A stretch of DNA of 64,000 nucleotides from WVZH01 sp034430895 (GTDB lineage: Bacteria > Chloroflexota > Anaerolineae > Anaerolineales > E44-bin32): NCBI GenBank assembly GCA_034430895.1, contig DAOUDW010000035.1, forward strand, positions 148,435-212,434, read 5' to 3'. Positions within the stretch are counted from its first letter, which is position 1. Every line of letters starts with the position of its first letter. The position numbers and the translations under genes are program-made. The notes under the pieces were generated by a model. The model worked only from the letters and a program-made list of their open reading frames with translations. It ran no database searches and was not told the origin of the DNA. Of the stretch, positions 36,766 to 45,630 are shown piece after piece.

Positions 36766-37170
36766 ATGAATACAATGATCAAAGATCTGGTTGTATTGAT
36801 TGTGGAAGATAATGTGGCGAATTTTTCATTAATGGCAAGATTGTTACGACCTTTGGGTGTGTGCTGTGAATGGAATTCATCCGGCTATGAAGTCGTTGAA
36901 TATGCATATACAATCCCGCACGTCGACTTGATTCTGATGGATATTCGCTTGCCTTATGAAGACGGTTATCAAGCCCTAGAAAAATTGCGATCATCCAATC
37001 TGAAGGATATTCCCGTGGTCGCTGTGACCGCTTATGCAAGTCAAAAACAAATGAAGAAATCCCTTAAAGCCGGTTTTGATGGTTTTCTGGGTAAGCCACT
37101 CGACGCCGATCGTTTTCCAGAGCAAGTTCGCCGTATAATTGCTGGCGAGCAGGTATGGGAGTTAAATTAG
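36766..37170 (+). CDS. Second single-domain response regulator
   Basis: Receiver domain only, about 134 residues. VLIVEDN, LILMDIRLPYEDG, AVTAYAS and FLGKPLD supply the acidic pair, phospho-aspartate, switch threonine and lysine. A TTG three bases earlier could also start it. The two regulators differ enough to have separate partners. Its 3' end overlaps the first sensor gene by 16 bases. Confidence 0.9.
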   Translation: MNTMIKDLVVLIVEDNVANFSLMARLLRPLGVCCEWNSSGYEVVEYAYTIPHVDLILMDIRLPYEDGYQALEKLRSSNLKDIPVVAVTAYASQKQMKKSLKAGFDGFLGKPLDADRFPEQVRRIIAGEQVWELN

Positions 37171-39098
37171 CCGTGCTACAAAGATTTCTAGACTTCCTTG
37201 GTCCAAGATTTTCCAGTTTCGAGCAACAGTCCAGCCTGAGCCGAAAATTGATGGTCGTGCTTATGCCGCTCGTTCTTGTTCCCATGATTGTCATGGGAGC
37301 TGCTGCATACATCCAGGCACGCAACATCATGCAGGAGCAACTCGAAGATAAGTTGGCCTCACGCGTAAGCGACAAGCTTATCGATCTCACAGACTGGGTT
37401 TCCGATCGCGAAGAACAACTGGATTTAGTCGCGCAAGAAGGTTTTTTGCCCAATAGCGTTTCTCTACTGATTAATACACAAAGGTCCGATTCGTTGTATG
37501 TTGAACGGAAAAATACAGTCAACGGCCTGCTCGACAATCTTCTTTCATCTGCCACTATCACATTTGATGATTATCTCGTTATTCGGACTTCTAATGGAGA
37601 GATTCTCGTATCGACACAAGAAGCCTGGGAAGGCGAGAGCATTGAAGCGGACACCATGCGGGATATCATACTCGGCGCGACCAATACATACACTGTCTAT
37701 GATCATCCCTTGTTCTATATTTCTGAGGAAGAAAATTTTGCTGTTCTTACCCACACAACAATTACTACAGATGAAAGTGGAATTTATGAAGCCATTCTCG
37801 TTGGCGTGAGCACAAACACCTTCAAGTCAGAGATCATCGAAGACATTCAAAGAAAATGGCTTTCATCAACGGAAAAAGATACCGGTGGATTGAATGCCTA
37901 TATCATGTTCACACCGAATATATTTCTTGACATTTATCCTGACGGCCCAATAACGGTACGTCGCGTCAGTAGCGACCACCCCACCCTGGCCAATCCCAAT
38001 CTCTCGTCCCCTCGAACCATGGAATACAATGACATCTTTGGCGACAGCGTTATCGGCTCGTTTGCCTGGCTACCCGAAGCCGGGATAGGCATTACGGCAG
38101 AGCTTCCCCGAAGCGCTTACCTTTCTGAAATCAACTCGTTCACTCCTTACTCTATCCTTCTGATTCTCCTGGCATTGTTGTTTACGGCCATTGTCGTACC
38201 AATTGCGAGCAATCGACTATTGCGGCCACTTACAAATTTAACGGAGTTTGCCCAACGTATGGTGCAAGGCGATTATGAGTATCGTATTCCCATTGAGAGT
38301 GAAGACGAGGTCGGCATGCTCTCGAGTTCCTTGAACATGATGGCTGAAGAGATTAGCGAATCCTATCGCTCCCTGGAAGAACGTGTATCCGACCGTACTC
38401 GCCAATTGCGCATTGCCTCCCAAGTCGCAAGAGTTGTTATTTCATCACCATCGCTAGCGGATCTCCTGCGACGTGGTGTCGAGCTGATTAAGTCCCAATT
38501 CGGTTACTATCATGTCTCCATTTTCCTGGTCGATGATGATGGAGAAAGCGCTCGTCTCGCAGAATCATCCGGTGAAGTCGGGCAAGCGCTCAAGGCACGC
38601 GGCCACAGCCTGAAAATTGGAGGCCAATCCGTTATCGGCTGGGTTACCGCCAACAACCAACCGCGTATCGCCTATGACGTAACACAGGACCCATTGCACC
38701 TGGCAAATGAACTGCTCCCAGAAACACGCTCGGAAGCTGCCGTTCCACTTCAAGTGGCTGGTCGAGTTTTGGGTGCACTCGATGTACAAAGCACACAACC
38801 GGAAGCTTTCTCACCGCAGGATATAGAAATCCTGCAAACTCTGGCCGATCAATTCTGTGCTGCCATCCAAAACGCACAGCTGGCAATTTCATCCATCACA
38901 GCCGCCGATCGCGCGCGCCTCATGAGTCAGGTAACGCAAGAACTCAGTCGTCAGATGACAGTAGAGGATGTAATGCAAACGACGGCGAAATCACTCCATC
39001 GCGCCTTGGGAAATCCCGAAATTGTTGTTCGCTTGCATAGGTCGGAAGAAGAGTCGAGTTTCTATACGGAATACCCCACATCAAGCGAATCGGAATGA
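37155..39098 (+). CDS. Membrane sensor: Cache-like domain, HAMP and GAF, no catalytic output
   Basis: Two membrane helices (about 32-52 and 331-352) enclose a ~275-residue extracytoplasmic domain that looks like a double Cache sensor. A HAMP domain follows (NRLLRPLTNLTEFAQRM...DEVGMLSSSLNMMAEEI), then a coiled coil (SLEERVSDRTRQLRIASQVAR) and a GAF domain (about 430-585; FGYYHVSIFLVDDDGESARLAESSG). The last 60 residues start like a second GAF (LMSQVTQELSRQMTVEDVMQTTAKSLHRALG) but stop after its first strand. There is no kinase, cyclase, GGDEF or chemotaxis signalling domain in 647 residues, so the signal must leave by protein contact. Confidence 0.85.
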   Translation: MGVKLAVLQRFLDFLGPRFSSFEQQSSLSRKLMVVLMPLVLVPMIVMGAAAYIQARNIMQEQLEDKLASRVSDKLIDLTDWVSDREEQLDLVAQEGFLPNSVSLLINTQRSDSLYVERKNTVNGLLDNLLSSATITFDDYLVIRTSNGEILVSTQEAWEGESIEADTMRDIILGATNTYTVYDHPLFYISEEENFAVLTHTTITTDESGIYEAILVGVSTNTFKSEIIEDIQRKWLSSTEKDTGGLNAYIMFTPNIFLDIYPDGPITVRRVSSDHPTLANPNLSSPRTMEYNDIFGDSVIGSFAWLPEAGIGITAELPRSAYLSEINSFTPYSILLILLALLFTAIVVPIASNRLLRPLTNLTEFAQRMVQGDYEYRIPIESEDEVGMLSSSLNMMAEEISESYRSLEERVSDRTRQLRIASQVARVVISSPSLADLLRRGVELIKSQFGYYHVSIFLVDDDGESARLAESSGEVGQALKARGHSLKIGGQSVIGWVTANNQPRIAYDVTQDPLHLANELLPETRSEAAVPLQVAGRVLGALDVQSTQPEAFSPQDIEILQTLADQFCAAIQNAQLAISSITAADRARLMSQVTQELSRQMTVEDVMQTTAKSLHRALGNPEIVVRLHRSEEESSFYTEYPTSSESE

Positions 39099-39132
39099 TG
39101 AGCTTGAAATTCGCTATGGGGAAAATATCGCC

Positions 39133-40080
39133 ATGAGCCGATCCATCGTCGCTATCACTGGAGCATCGGGTTATTTAGGTAAATTGCTTTTATCTGCACT
39201 AGCAAAGGACCGGAAAGTTGAACGTGTCATCGCCATGGATATATTGCCGCCATCGAAGCCACATAAATCGAAAAAGGTCGAGTTTATCCAAATCGACGTG
39301 TGCAAAGATGACATCAGCAAGACGATTAGCGGAGTTGATGTTCTGGTCCACATGGCTTATATCTTGTGGCGCTATCCCGATTCGAAGGACCTCGACAAGG
39401 TCAATGTTCAAGCATCCTGCAAATTTTTCGATGCGGCCTTGAACGCAAATGTAAAGATATTGATCTTTACCAGCAGCACGGTTGCATACGGCATCCATGC
39501 GGATAATCCAATACCGCTTACAGAGGAACATCCATTACGCCCAAATGCAGGACTTTATTACGGCATGCATAAAGCGGCTTGCGAAAATAAGATGCATGAA
39601 ATCCGAGCAAAACATCCGCAAATGCTGATAACAATACTGCGACCCTGCGCGATTGCCGGCCGGAACGCACCGCCAGGTCAATTCGACGCATATATCTGCG
39701 ATCCGGCCATCGTCGTTCGGGGTTACGATCCACCTGCACAACTGGTCCATGAAGACGACGTTATACAGGCGTTGAAACTCGCCATCCACAAGGATCTTCC
39801 CGGGATTTTCAAAGTTACAGGGGATGGTACACAGAGCCTGCGACAAGCTGCCGAATCCAGAGGCGGACGCGTTGTAGCCCTGCCACTCTTCATTGTGAAA
39901 CCGTTGCTTTGGCTTTTATGGCGAACAGGAAAAACGATTGCTGCACTGGAGTGGATTCTCATTAGCCTGCATCCGTTCATCGCCAGAAACAACAAACTCC
40001 GCGATGCAGGCTGGAAACCAAAGCACACGACTTCGGCAATTTACAAGGAAATTGTCGGAACATTTGGCATTCAGGGTTAA
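39133..40080 (+). CDS. NAD-dependent epimerase/dehydratase (extended SDR)
   Basis: Nucleotide-sugar epimerase-like Rossmann protein, 315 residues. The NAD-binding TGASGYLGKLLL is at the N-terminus, IQIDVCKDD places the adenine-binding aspartate, and YYGMHKAACE holds the catalytic Tyr-x-x-x-Lys with the serine in FTSSTVAYG. The substrate cannot be read. The frame extends upstream to 39022, but the ATG at 39133 has GGGGAA and begins exactly at the fold. An enzyme of this type inside a run of signalling genes is unusual; it may make a glycan or serve as an NAD(H) sensor. Confidence 0.88.
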   Translation: MSRSIVAITGASGYLGKLLLSALAKDRKVERVIAMDILPPSKPHKSKKVEFIQIDVCKDDISKTISGVDVLVHMAYILWRYPDSKDLDKVNVQASCKFFDAALNANVKILIFTSSTVAYGIHADNPIPLTEEHPLRPNAGLYYGMHKAACENKMHEIRAKHPQMLITILRPCAIAGRNAPPGQFDAYICDPAIVVRGYDPPAQLVHEDDVIQALKLAIHKDLPGIFKVTGDGTQSLRQAAESRGGRVVALPLFIVKPLLWLLWRTGKTIAALEWILISLHPFIARNNKLRDAGWKPKHTTSAIYKEIVGTFGIQG

Positions 40081-40109
40081 CTCGGTAGCGAATAATTGGA
40101 AGGAATAAT

Positions 40110-42383
40110 ATGCTCGAACGTTTGAAAACCATTCTCCAACCGACATCTAAAAATCCCGAAATCGCACACCGGCAATATATCCTCAATATCGTATTGCTCG
40201 GGCTCGCAGGGCCCGGTTTTCTGTTCGGCCTCATCATGGCCGTTATTTGGCTCATTGGCCCGACCCCGGCTGCAGCGATTGGAGCAATATCCGGATTAGG
40301 CGTACAACTTTTTTACATACTCGCCTACTGGCTGGGAAGGCGCGAAAAAGTCACCATCGCCGGCTACATCCCCACCATGTCCATCTTCCTGATCATGGCC
40401 ACTGGATCCTTCTTCCTCGGCATCGGACACGTCACCATCATCGGCTTCGCCATGGTGATTTTGACCGCCGGTGTCCTGATCGGGTTGAGTGCGTCCGTAT
40501 TGTTTTCCTTTCTAAGCGTGGCAGCCTATTTCCTGGCGGGTACTGCGCAGTTACACGATCTCATTCCAACAGCAGTTCCGCCCACCTCATCCATCGAACT
40601 GGACGCCATCGGCCTCGGCCTGGGGCTTGTCGTTATCGTGGTCATGAACTGGTTGGCGATGCGCGAGATGGAAAATGCGTTAAGCCGCGAGCGTTCATTG
40701 GCAAAAGAATTGCAAACGCACAGCAGCAGCCTGGAAGAACTCGTTCAAGAACGCACACAAGACCTTCAAAGACGTGCGCTTCAACTCCATACAACGGCCG
40801 AGATCGCGAAATTAACCAATGAAATTCGCGACCCCAGCATGATTATCTCCCGCGCAGTAGATTTGATCCGCGATCGCTTTGGCTACTACCACGCCTCGGT
40901 ATTCACCATGGATACCACAGGGAACTGGGCTGAGCTCGCTGCGAGTACGGGTGATGTAGGCCAGCGCATGTTGGCCAGAGGACATCGATTGGGCGTCGGT
41001 AGTGCAAGCATCGTCGGCTGGGCCACTGGAAACCGCCTCCCCCGCGTGGCCAACGATGTCACACAAGATCCATTCCACTTTGCAAATCCTTTTCTTCCGG
41101 ATACTCGTTCCGAGATGGCCGTACCACTAATGGTCGGGAATGTTCTCTTGGGCGCGCTTGATATTCAAAGCAAGGAATTAAATGCATTTTTGGAAGCGGA
41201 TGTGCACACCATGGAAGCGATTGCTGAGGAGCTGTCATCTTCTATCGACACCGCCACGACACAACGCCAGATGATGGACGAGATGGAACGCCTTGATAAA
41301 ATCTCCCGCGTTCAGACACGCGAATCCTGGCAGAGGATGAGCCGCAGCAATGTGTCTCCTGTAATTCACCTCAGCCCATCCGGTGAAATTACACCACTCG
41401 TGGATGAAGATTTCCCATCCATCCAGATGGCGACCGAGACACGCAGCCCCGCTCGAACTGACAATGATCGTGAGATTGCCGTTCCGATTATCGTACGCGG
41501 TGAAATTGTCGCCACGATTGCAGCCCGCAAACCCTACCTGGAGGAAAGTTGGGCGGATGATGAAGTTGCCTTCTTCGAAGCTGTTGCCGGGCAAGCCGCG
41601 CTTTCGATGGAAAACGCCCGTCAACGTGCGGAAGAACAGCGCCGCCTGAGCGAACTCGAAGTCCTCAACCGCGTCAGCCAGGCTGTCTCACAGATGATTC
41701 AATTAGACACACTCTATCGCGTCGTTCACCGACAAATTCACCAAATCCTCGGCGATACTGACATGTCCGTAGCCATTTACAACCCTGAAAATGGAATGGT
41801 TAATTTCCCCTATACCTCCGAAGCAGGTGAAATTCTCGATTTGGAACCCGTTCCTTTAGGTGATGGTTTGACTTCCACGGTGATACGATCTCGACAACCT
41901 CTTCTTCTGGTCGAAGATGCGGAACGAATTGCATCCGCACTGGGCGCAAGGCAAATCGGCGCGCTGGCGAAATCATGGCTTGGTGTTCCCATGATGATCG
42001 GTGATGAAGTCATTGGCGTAATTACCGTCCAGGATCTGGAATACGAGCATCGCTATACGGAAGATGATGTCGCACTTTTAAGCACGATTGCGAGTCAGGT
42101 TGCTTCCGCCATCCAGAACGAACGACTTCTTGGCCAGGTACAGCGCGCAGCCAGGAGAGAGCGACTGACACGAGAAATCGCCAGTAAGGTTCGTAGAGCC
42201 CCGGATATGCGCAATATTCTGCAGACCACGGCTCGCGAACTCAGTCAAGCGTTGCATGCCTCCAAAATCACCGTCAGCCTGGGTGAAACCAAAGAGAGTG
42301 AATTGCCGCAGGAACTTCCTGAAGACGGTGACGATCAGGAGACAGGTGATGCTGACGAGTCCCCCGAGGAGTCCGTCCTATGA
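40110..42383 (+). CDS. Six-helix membrane protein with three GAF domains
   Basis: Six hydrophobic helices in residues 26-190 form an unrecognised membrane sensor module. A coiled coil follows (LAKELQTHSSSLEELVQERTQDLQRR). GAF domains lie near 225-395 (FGYYHASVFTMDTTGNWAELAASTGDVGQRM), around 440-515 (a half-length one: REIAVPIIVRGEIVATIAARKP) and 540-690 (LSELEVLNRVSQAVSQ...SWLGVPMMIGDEVIGVITVQD). The C-terminus has the same truncated GAF start as its neighbours (RRERLTREIASKVRRAPDMRNILQTTARELSQALH) and an acidic tail. No catalytic output. The stop overlaps the next start. Confidence 0.83.
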   Translation: MLERLKTILQPTSKNPEIAHRQYILNIVLLGLAGPGFLFGLIMAVIWLIGPTPAAAIGAISGLGVQLFYILAYWLGRREKVTIAGYIPTMSIFLIMATGSFFLGIGHVTIIGFAMVILTAGVLIGLSASVLFSFLSVAAYFLAGTAQLHDLIPTAVPPTSSIELDAIGLGLGLVVIVVMNWLAMREMENALSRERSLAKELQTHSSSLEELVQERTQDLQRRALQLHTTAEIAKLTNEIRDPSMIISRAVDLIRDRFGYYHASVFTMDTTGNWAELAASTGDVGQRMLARGHRLGVGSASIVGWATGNRLPRVANDVTQDPFHFANPFLPDTRSEMAVPLMVGNVLLGALDIQSKELNAFLEADVHTMEAIAEELSSSIDTATTQRQMMDEMERLDKISRVQTRESWQRMSRSNVSPVIHLSPSGEITPLVDEDFPSIQMATETRSPARTDNDREIAVPIIVRGEIVATIAARKPYLEESWADDEVAFFEAVAGQAALSMENARQRAEEQRRLSELEVLNRVSQAVSQMIQLDTLYRVVHRQIHQILGDTDMSVAIYNPENGMVNFPYTSEAGEILDLEPVPLGDGLTSTVIRSRQPLLLVEDAERIASALGARQIGALAKSWLGVPMMIGDEVIGVITVQDLEYEHRYTEDDVALLSTIASQVASAIQNERLLGQVQRAARRERLTREIASKVRRAPDMRNILQTTARELSQALHASKITVSLGETKESELPQELPEDGDDQETGDADESPEESVL

Positions 42384-44854
42384 TCCCAAGAATTGCGCTT
42401 TTCTTCTCCCGTATACGTCTTCGCTCACGCCGCGTTGGATTTGCAACCCGGCTGGCGCTGATCTCACTGCTGACAATTTTACTGATCGCAGTTATTCTGC
42501 TGATATTGTCCGGGATCATCAACCTCACAAGCCCACTTTTCATCATCATTATCGTAATCATGGCCTTTCTGGTCTCAACGGTCATCCTCCAGTTTACGCA
42601 GAGCTCTCTCATGCCGATAACGGAAGTGACCGAGCTCATCGAACATATTTCGCGAGGAGAATGGGGGCATCGGGTTACCGTCAAGAATGAAGATGAATTT
42701 GGAAGGTTGGGTCTTGCACTCAACGAGATGCTTGATGAGCTGCAGAATACATATCTTGCCCTCGAAGATCGTGTACGTGACCGCACACAATTACTCCGCG
42801 CCGCTTCGGAGGTCGCTCGCGACGCTGTAACGATTCGGGATTTCAATCGACTGCTTGTTCAAGTTGTCAACCTCATTTCGAGAAGGTTCGGCTATTACCA
42901 CGTTGGCGTATTTCTTCTCGACGAACTCGGAGAGAACGTCGTTTTGAAGGCTGCGTCTTCCGAGGGCGGTCAGCGCATGCTCAATCGCGGCCACAGCATG
43001 CCGGTAGTTAAAGCTGGCGTAGTCGGTTACGTTGCAAGCAACATGAAATCTCGCATCGTTTCAGATGTTGGCAGCGAATCGCACGTTTTCGCCAATCCCG
43101 ACCTTCCCGAAACAAGGTCCGAAATGGCATTGCCCATGCTCTCAGGCGAGAGGCTGATTGGTGTACTTGACGTACAAAGCACACAGCCGGATTCCTTCAA
43201 TGAAGAGGACGTCCTGATTTTGCAGACCATGACGGATCAATTATCTGTTGCAGTCGAAAATTCCCGGTTGCTGCAAGACGAGATGCAAACTGCATATACG
43301 CTGCGCAGAATCATCGAAATCTACAACAGGTTGTCCAGCCAGTCGGACTACACACAGCTGTTGAACGAAATTCCACAGATCATGCGAGACAACCTAAATT
43401 TTGGCGGCATTTCTCTCGCCTTGGTCGAGGGAAATGAGATCGTCGTCCAAAGCTCCGCTGCCAGCGAACCTCGGTTAAAAACACCGGTAGGCATGAGTGT
43501 TCCACTCGGCCATGGCATCTACGGACGAGTCATCGAAGCAAAGAAACCCCTTGTCACTGTCGGCACACCACAGCGGACCGTTACAGGAGTCACGGCTTCT
43601 CTCGAGGGGATACCCACCACAATCTGTGCCCCTATATTTTCAAGTGGCGAGGTTGTTGGCGCGCTCGCTGTGACTTTTGAAGGAATTCGCCCGGGTGAGC
43701 GAGATATTGAAGTGCTGGAGATGTTGGCTAACCAAGCTTCGATTACACTCGATAATACAAAGCTCCTGGGTGAGATGCAGCAGAGTCTTCAACACGTCGA
43801 TGCATTGCTTCAACAACAAACAACAGGCGCATGGGACGATCTTTTCGATTCGCTGCGCGCAATTGATCAAGGAACGATCGTCGAATACGGCAGCGGGCAT
43901 ACACCGATGGACATCCCGGAGAACGCGCCCGCACTTGAAACAGATATCTCACTGCGCGGTGAGATCATTGGAAGCCTCAACATCCTTCGTAAAAGCACGG
44001 ATGATTGGACCGAGGACGATCAAGCCATTCTGGAAGCGGTGGCAGATGAAGTCGCGAGCGCTCTCGAACAAGCCCGGCTCATGGAAGAATTACAACGCCG
44101 GGCCACCCAGCTTCAAACCGCCGCAGAAGTCGCTCGAGATGCAACGGGTTTGCTTGATCTCGACACCTTGCTGGGGAGAACGGTCAATCTTATCCGTGAG
44201 CGTTTCAATTTGTACCACGTCTCCTTGTTCCTTCTTGACGATGATGGCGAAAATATCATCATCAAGGAAGGCACCGGTGACGCTGGTGAAACGATGAAGC
44301 GAGAGGGTTTTTCTCTCCCCATCGAGCCCACATCTGTAATTGGCCACGTCACCCAAACCGGAAAATGTTATGTCGCCCACGATGTCTACCAGGATCCATT
44401 CTATCAATCCAATCCGCTGCTTCCAGACACACGGACCCAATTGGGAGTACCCCTTCGTATCGGTGATTATGTCATTGGCGCCATGGATGTGCATCATACG
44501 ACGCCGCATACCTTCAGCGAAGACGACATCGCCGTGCTTGAAATTCTCGGCGATCAACTTGCCGTTGCCGTTCAAAACGCCAAGAACTACGAAGAAGCGC
44601 TATCTCGGGCCAAACGTGAACAAGCCGTCATGGATATCACCATGAAAGTCCGTTCCAAAGCCAATATCGATGACATGCTGCGCACAGCCGTTGAGGAGAT
44701 GAAGAATACGCTTGGGGCTCGACGAGTAAAAATCCAACTGGCCGAAGAAGCTATACGTCCCGACACAGACGGAGATATTCCGGATGAAAGCCATCGCCCT
44801 GCTGACGATTCCCTTGAGACCGGGGGATTATTCACAGAAGAAGGAGCAGTATGA
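42380..44854 (+). CDS. Membrane sensor with HAMP and three to four GAF domains
   Basis: Two closely spaced membrane helices (about 21-46 and 50-72) with almost no external loop are followed by HAMP (MPITEVTELIEHISRGEWGHRVTVKNEDEFGRLG). GAF domains lie at about 160-305 (FGYYHVGVFLLDELGENVVLKAASSEGG), 325-470 and 590-735 (FNLYHVSLFLLDDDGENIIIKEGTGDAG); 490-570 may be a shrunken fourth. The C-terminus is again a GAF start that ends early (MDITMKVRSKANIDDMLRTAVEEMKNTLGARRVKIQLAEE). The GAF blocks of this protein and of 37155-39098 and 40110-42383 share wording such as RSEMALPM and GVLDVQSTQP, so they arose by duplication. ATG overlaps the upstream stop. Confidence 0.83.
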   Translation: MIPRIALFFSRIRLRSRRVGFATRLALISLLTILLIAVILLILSGIINLTSPLFIIIIVIMAFLVSTVILQFTQSSLMPITEVTELIEHISRGEWGHRVTVKNEDEFGRLGLALNEMLDELQNTYLALEDRVRDRTQLLRAASEVARDAVTIRDFNRLLVQVVNLISRRFGYYHVGVFLLDELGENVVLKAASSEGGQRMLNRGHSMPVVKAGVVGYVASNMKSRIVSDVGSESHVFANPDLPETRSEMALPMLSGERLIGVLDVQSTQPDSFNEEDVLILQTMTDQLSVAVENSRLLQDEMQTAYTLRRIIEIYNRLSSQSDYTQLLNEIPQIMRDNLNFGGISLALVEGNEIVVQSSAASEPRLKTPVGMSVPLGHGIYGRVIEAKKPLVTVGTPQRTVTGVTASLEGIPTTICAPIFSSGEVVGALAVTFEGIRPGERDIEVLEMLANQASITLDNTKLLGEMQQSLQHVDALLQQQTTGAWDDLFDSLRAIDQGTIVEYGSGHTPMDIPENAPALETDISLRGEIIGSLNILRKSTDDWTEDDQAILEAVADEVASALEQARLMEELQRRATQLQTAAEVARDATGLLDLDTLLGRTVNLIRERFNLYHVSLFLLDDDGENIIIKEGTGDAGETMKREGFSLPIEPTSVIGHVTQTGKCYVAHDVYQDPFYQSNPLLPDTRTQLGVPLRIGDYVIGAMDVHHTTPHTFSEDDIAVLEILGDQLAVAVQNAKNYEEALSRAKREQAVMDITMKVRSKANIDDMLRTAVEEMKNTLGARRVKIQLAEEAIRPDTDGDIPDESHRPADDSLETGGLFTEEGAV

Positions 44855-45630
44855 CCTGTGTAATTACGATAGCCAATGAAAAAGGCGGCGTCGCCAAGAC
44901 AACTTCAACCTTGTCCTTGGGCGCTGCACTCGCTCAAAAGGGGCAACAAGTGCTTGTTGTCGACCTCGACCCGCAAGCGAATCTGACGCTGGCCTTGGGC
45001 ATCAAACCAAAAGCCCAACACCGCACGGTGACCGACATCCTTCTCGGAAACCATAATATCGACTCGATATCCCAGGAAACCGAGGTTCCAGGCCTGTCTA
45101 TAGCCCCATCGAATCAGGATCTCAGTATGGCTGAGCGCTATCTCACAGTGCGCGATGGCTACGAGTATATATTACGGGGCGCCCTCGCAAACAGCGCATC
45201 CCGCGATTTCATTCTAATTGACTGCCCGCCTGCATTAGGACCGATCACCCACTCCGCGTTGGTGGCAGCCAATTTACTCATCATACCGACCCAATGTGAA
45301 TTCTTCTCGGCCAACGCGCTGCGGAATATGCTCAATCTCATCCGATCGGTACGACAGGAAGCCAATCCACATTTGCACTATCGGGTTCTTATGACCATGG
45401 TCGATCTTCGCAATCGCATGCACCGCAGCTTATTGGAGCAAATCAATAAAGCTTTCGGAACAGCTGTTTTCAAAACGATCATTCAAACCGACACAAAGAT
45501 TAGAGAAAGTCCTTTATTCAGCCAACCGATCACTGTCTATGCACCTTCCAGTCGTGGTGCCCAACAATATAGTGATTTAGCGAAAGAAGTGAGGAAGTAT
45601 GTCCATGAATTCGCTGGAAAATCTCCGTAA
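44851..45630 (+). CDS. Orphan ParA/Soj-family ATPase
   Basis: Deviant Walker A ATPase of 259 residues: ANEKGGVAKTTSTLSLG near the N-terminus with the signature lysine, VDLDPQANLTLALG (switch I region) and LIDCPPALGPIT (Walker B). No ParB or parS-like repeat is near, so it is not acting as a chromosome partition pair here. ParA paralogues placed in chemosensory or carboxysome operons position large protein assemblies; this location, between a GAF sensor (four-base overlap) and a histidine kinase (32-base overlap), suggests such a role. The motif has VAK where VGK is usual, a change that keeps both key lysines. Confidence 0.92.
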   Translation: MTCVITIANEKGGVAKTTSTLSLGAALAQKGQQVLVVDLDPQANLTLALGIKPKAQHRTVTDILLGNHNIDSISQETEVPGLSIAPSNQDLSMAERYLTVRDGYEYILRGALANSASRDFILIDCPPALGPITHSALVAANLLIIPTQCEFFSANALRNMLNLIRSVRQEANPHLHYRVLMTMVDLRNRMHRSLLEQINKAFGTAVFKTIIQTDTKIRESPLFSQPITVYAPSSRGAQQYSDLAKEVRKYVHEFAGKSP

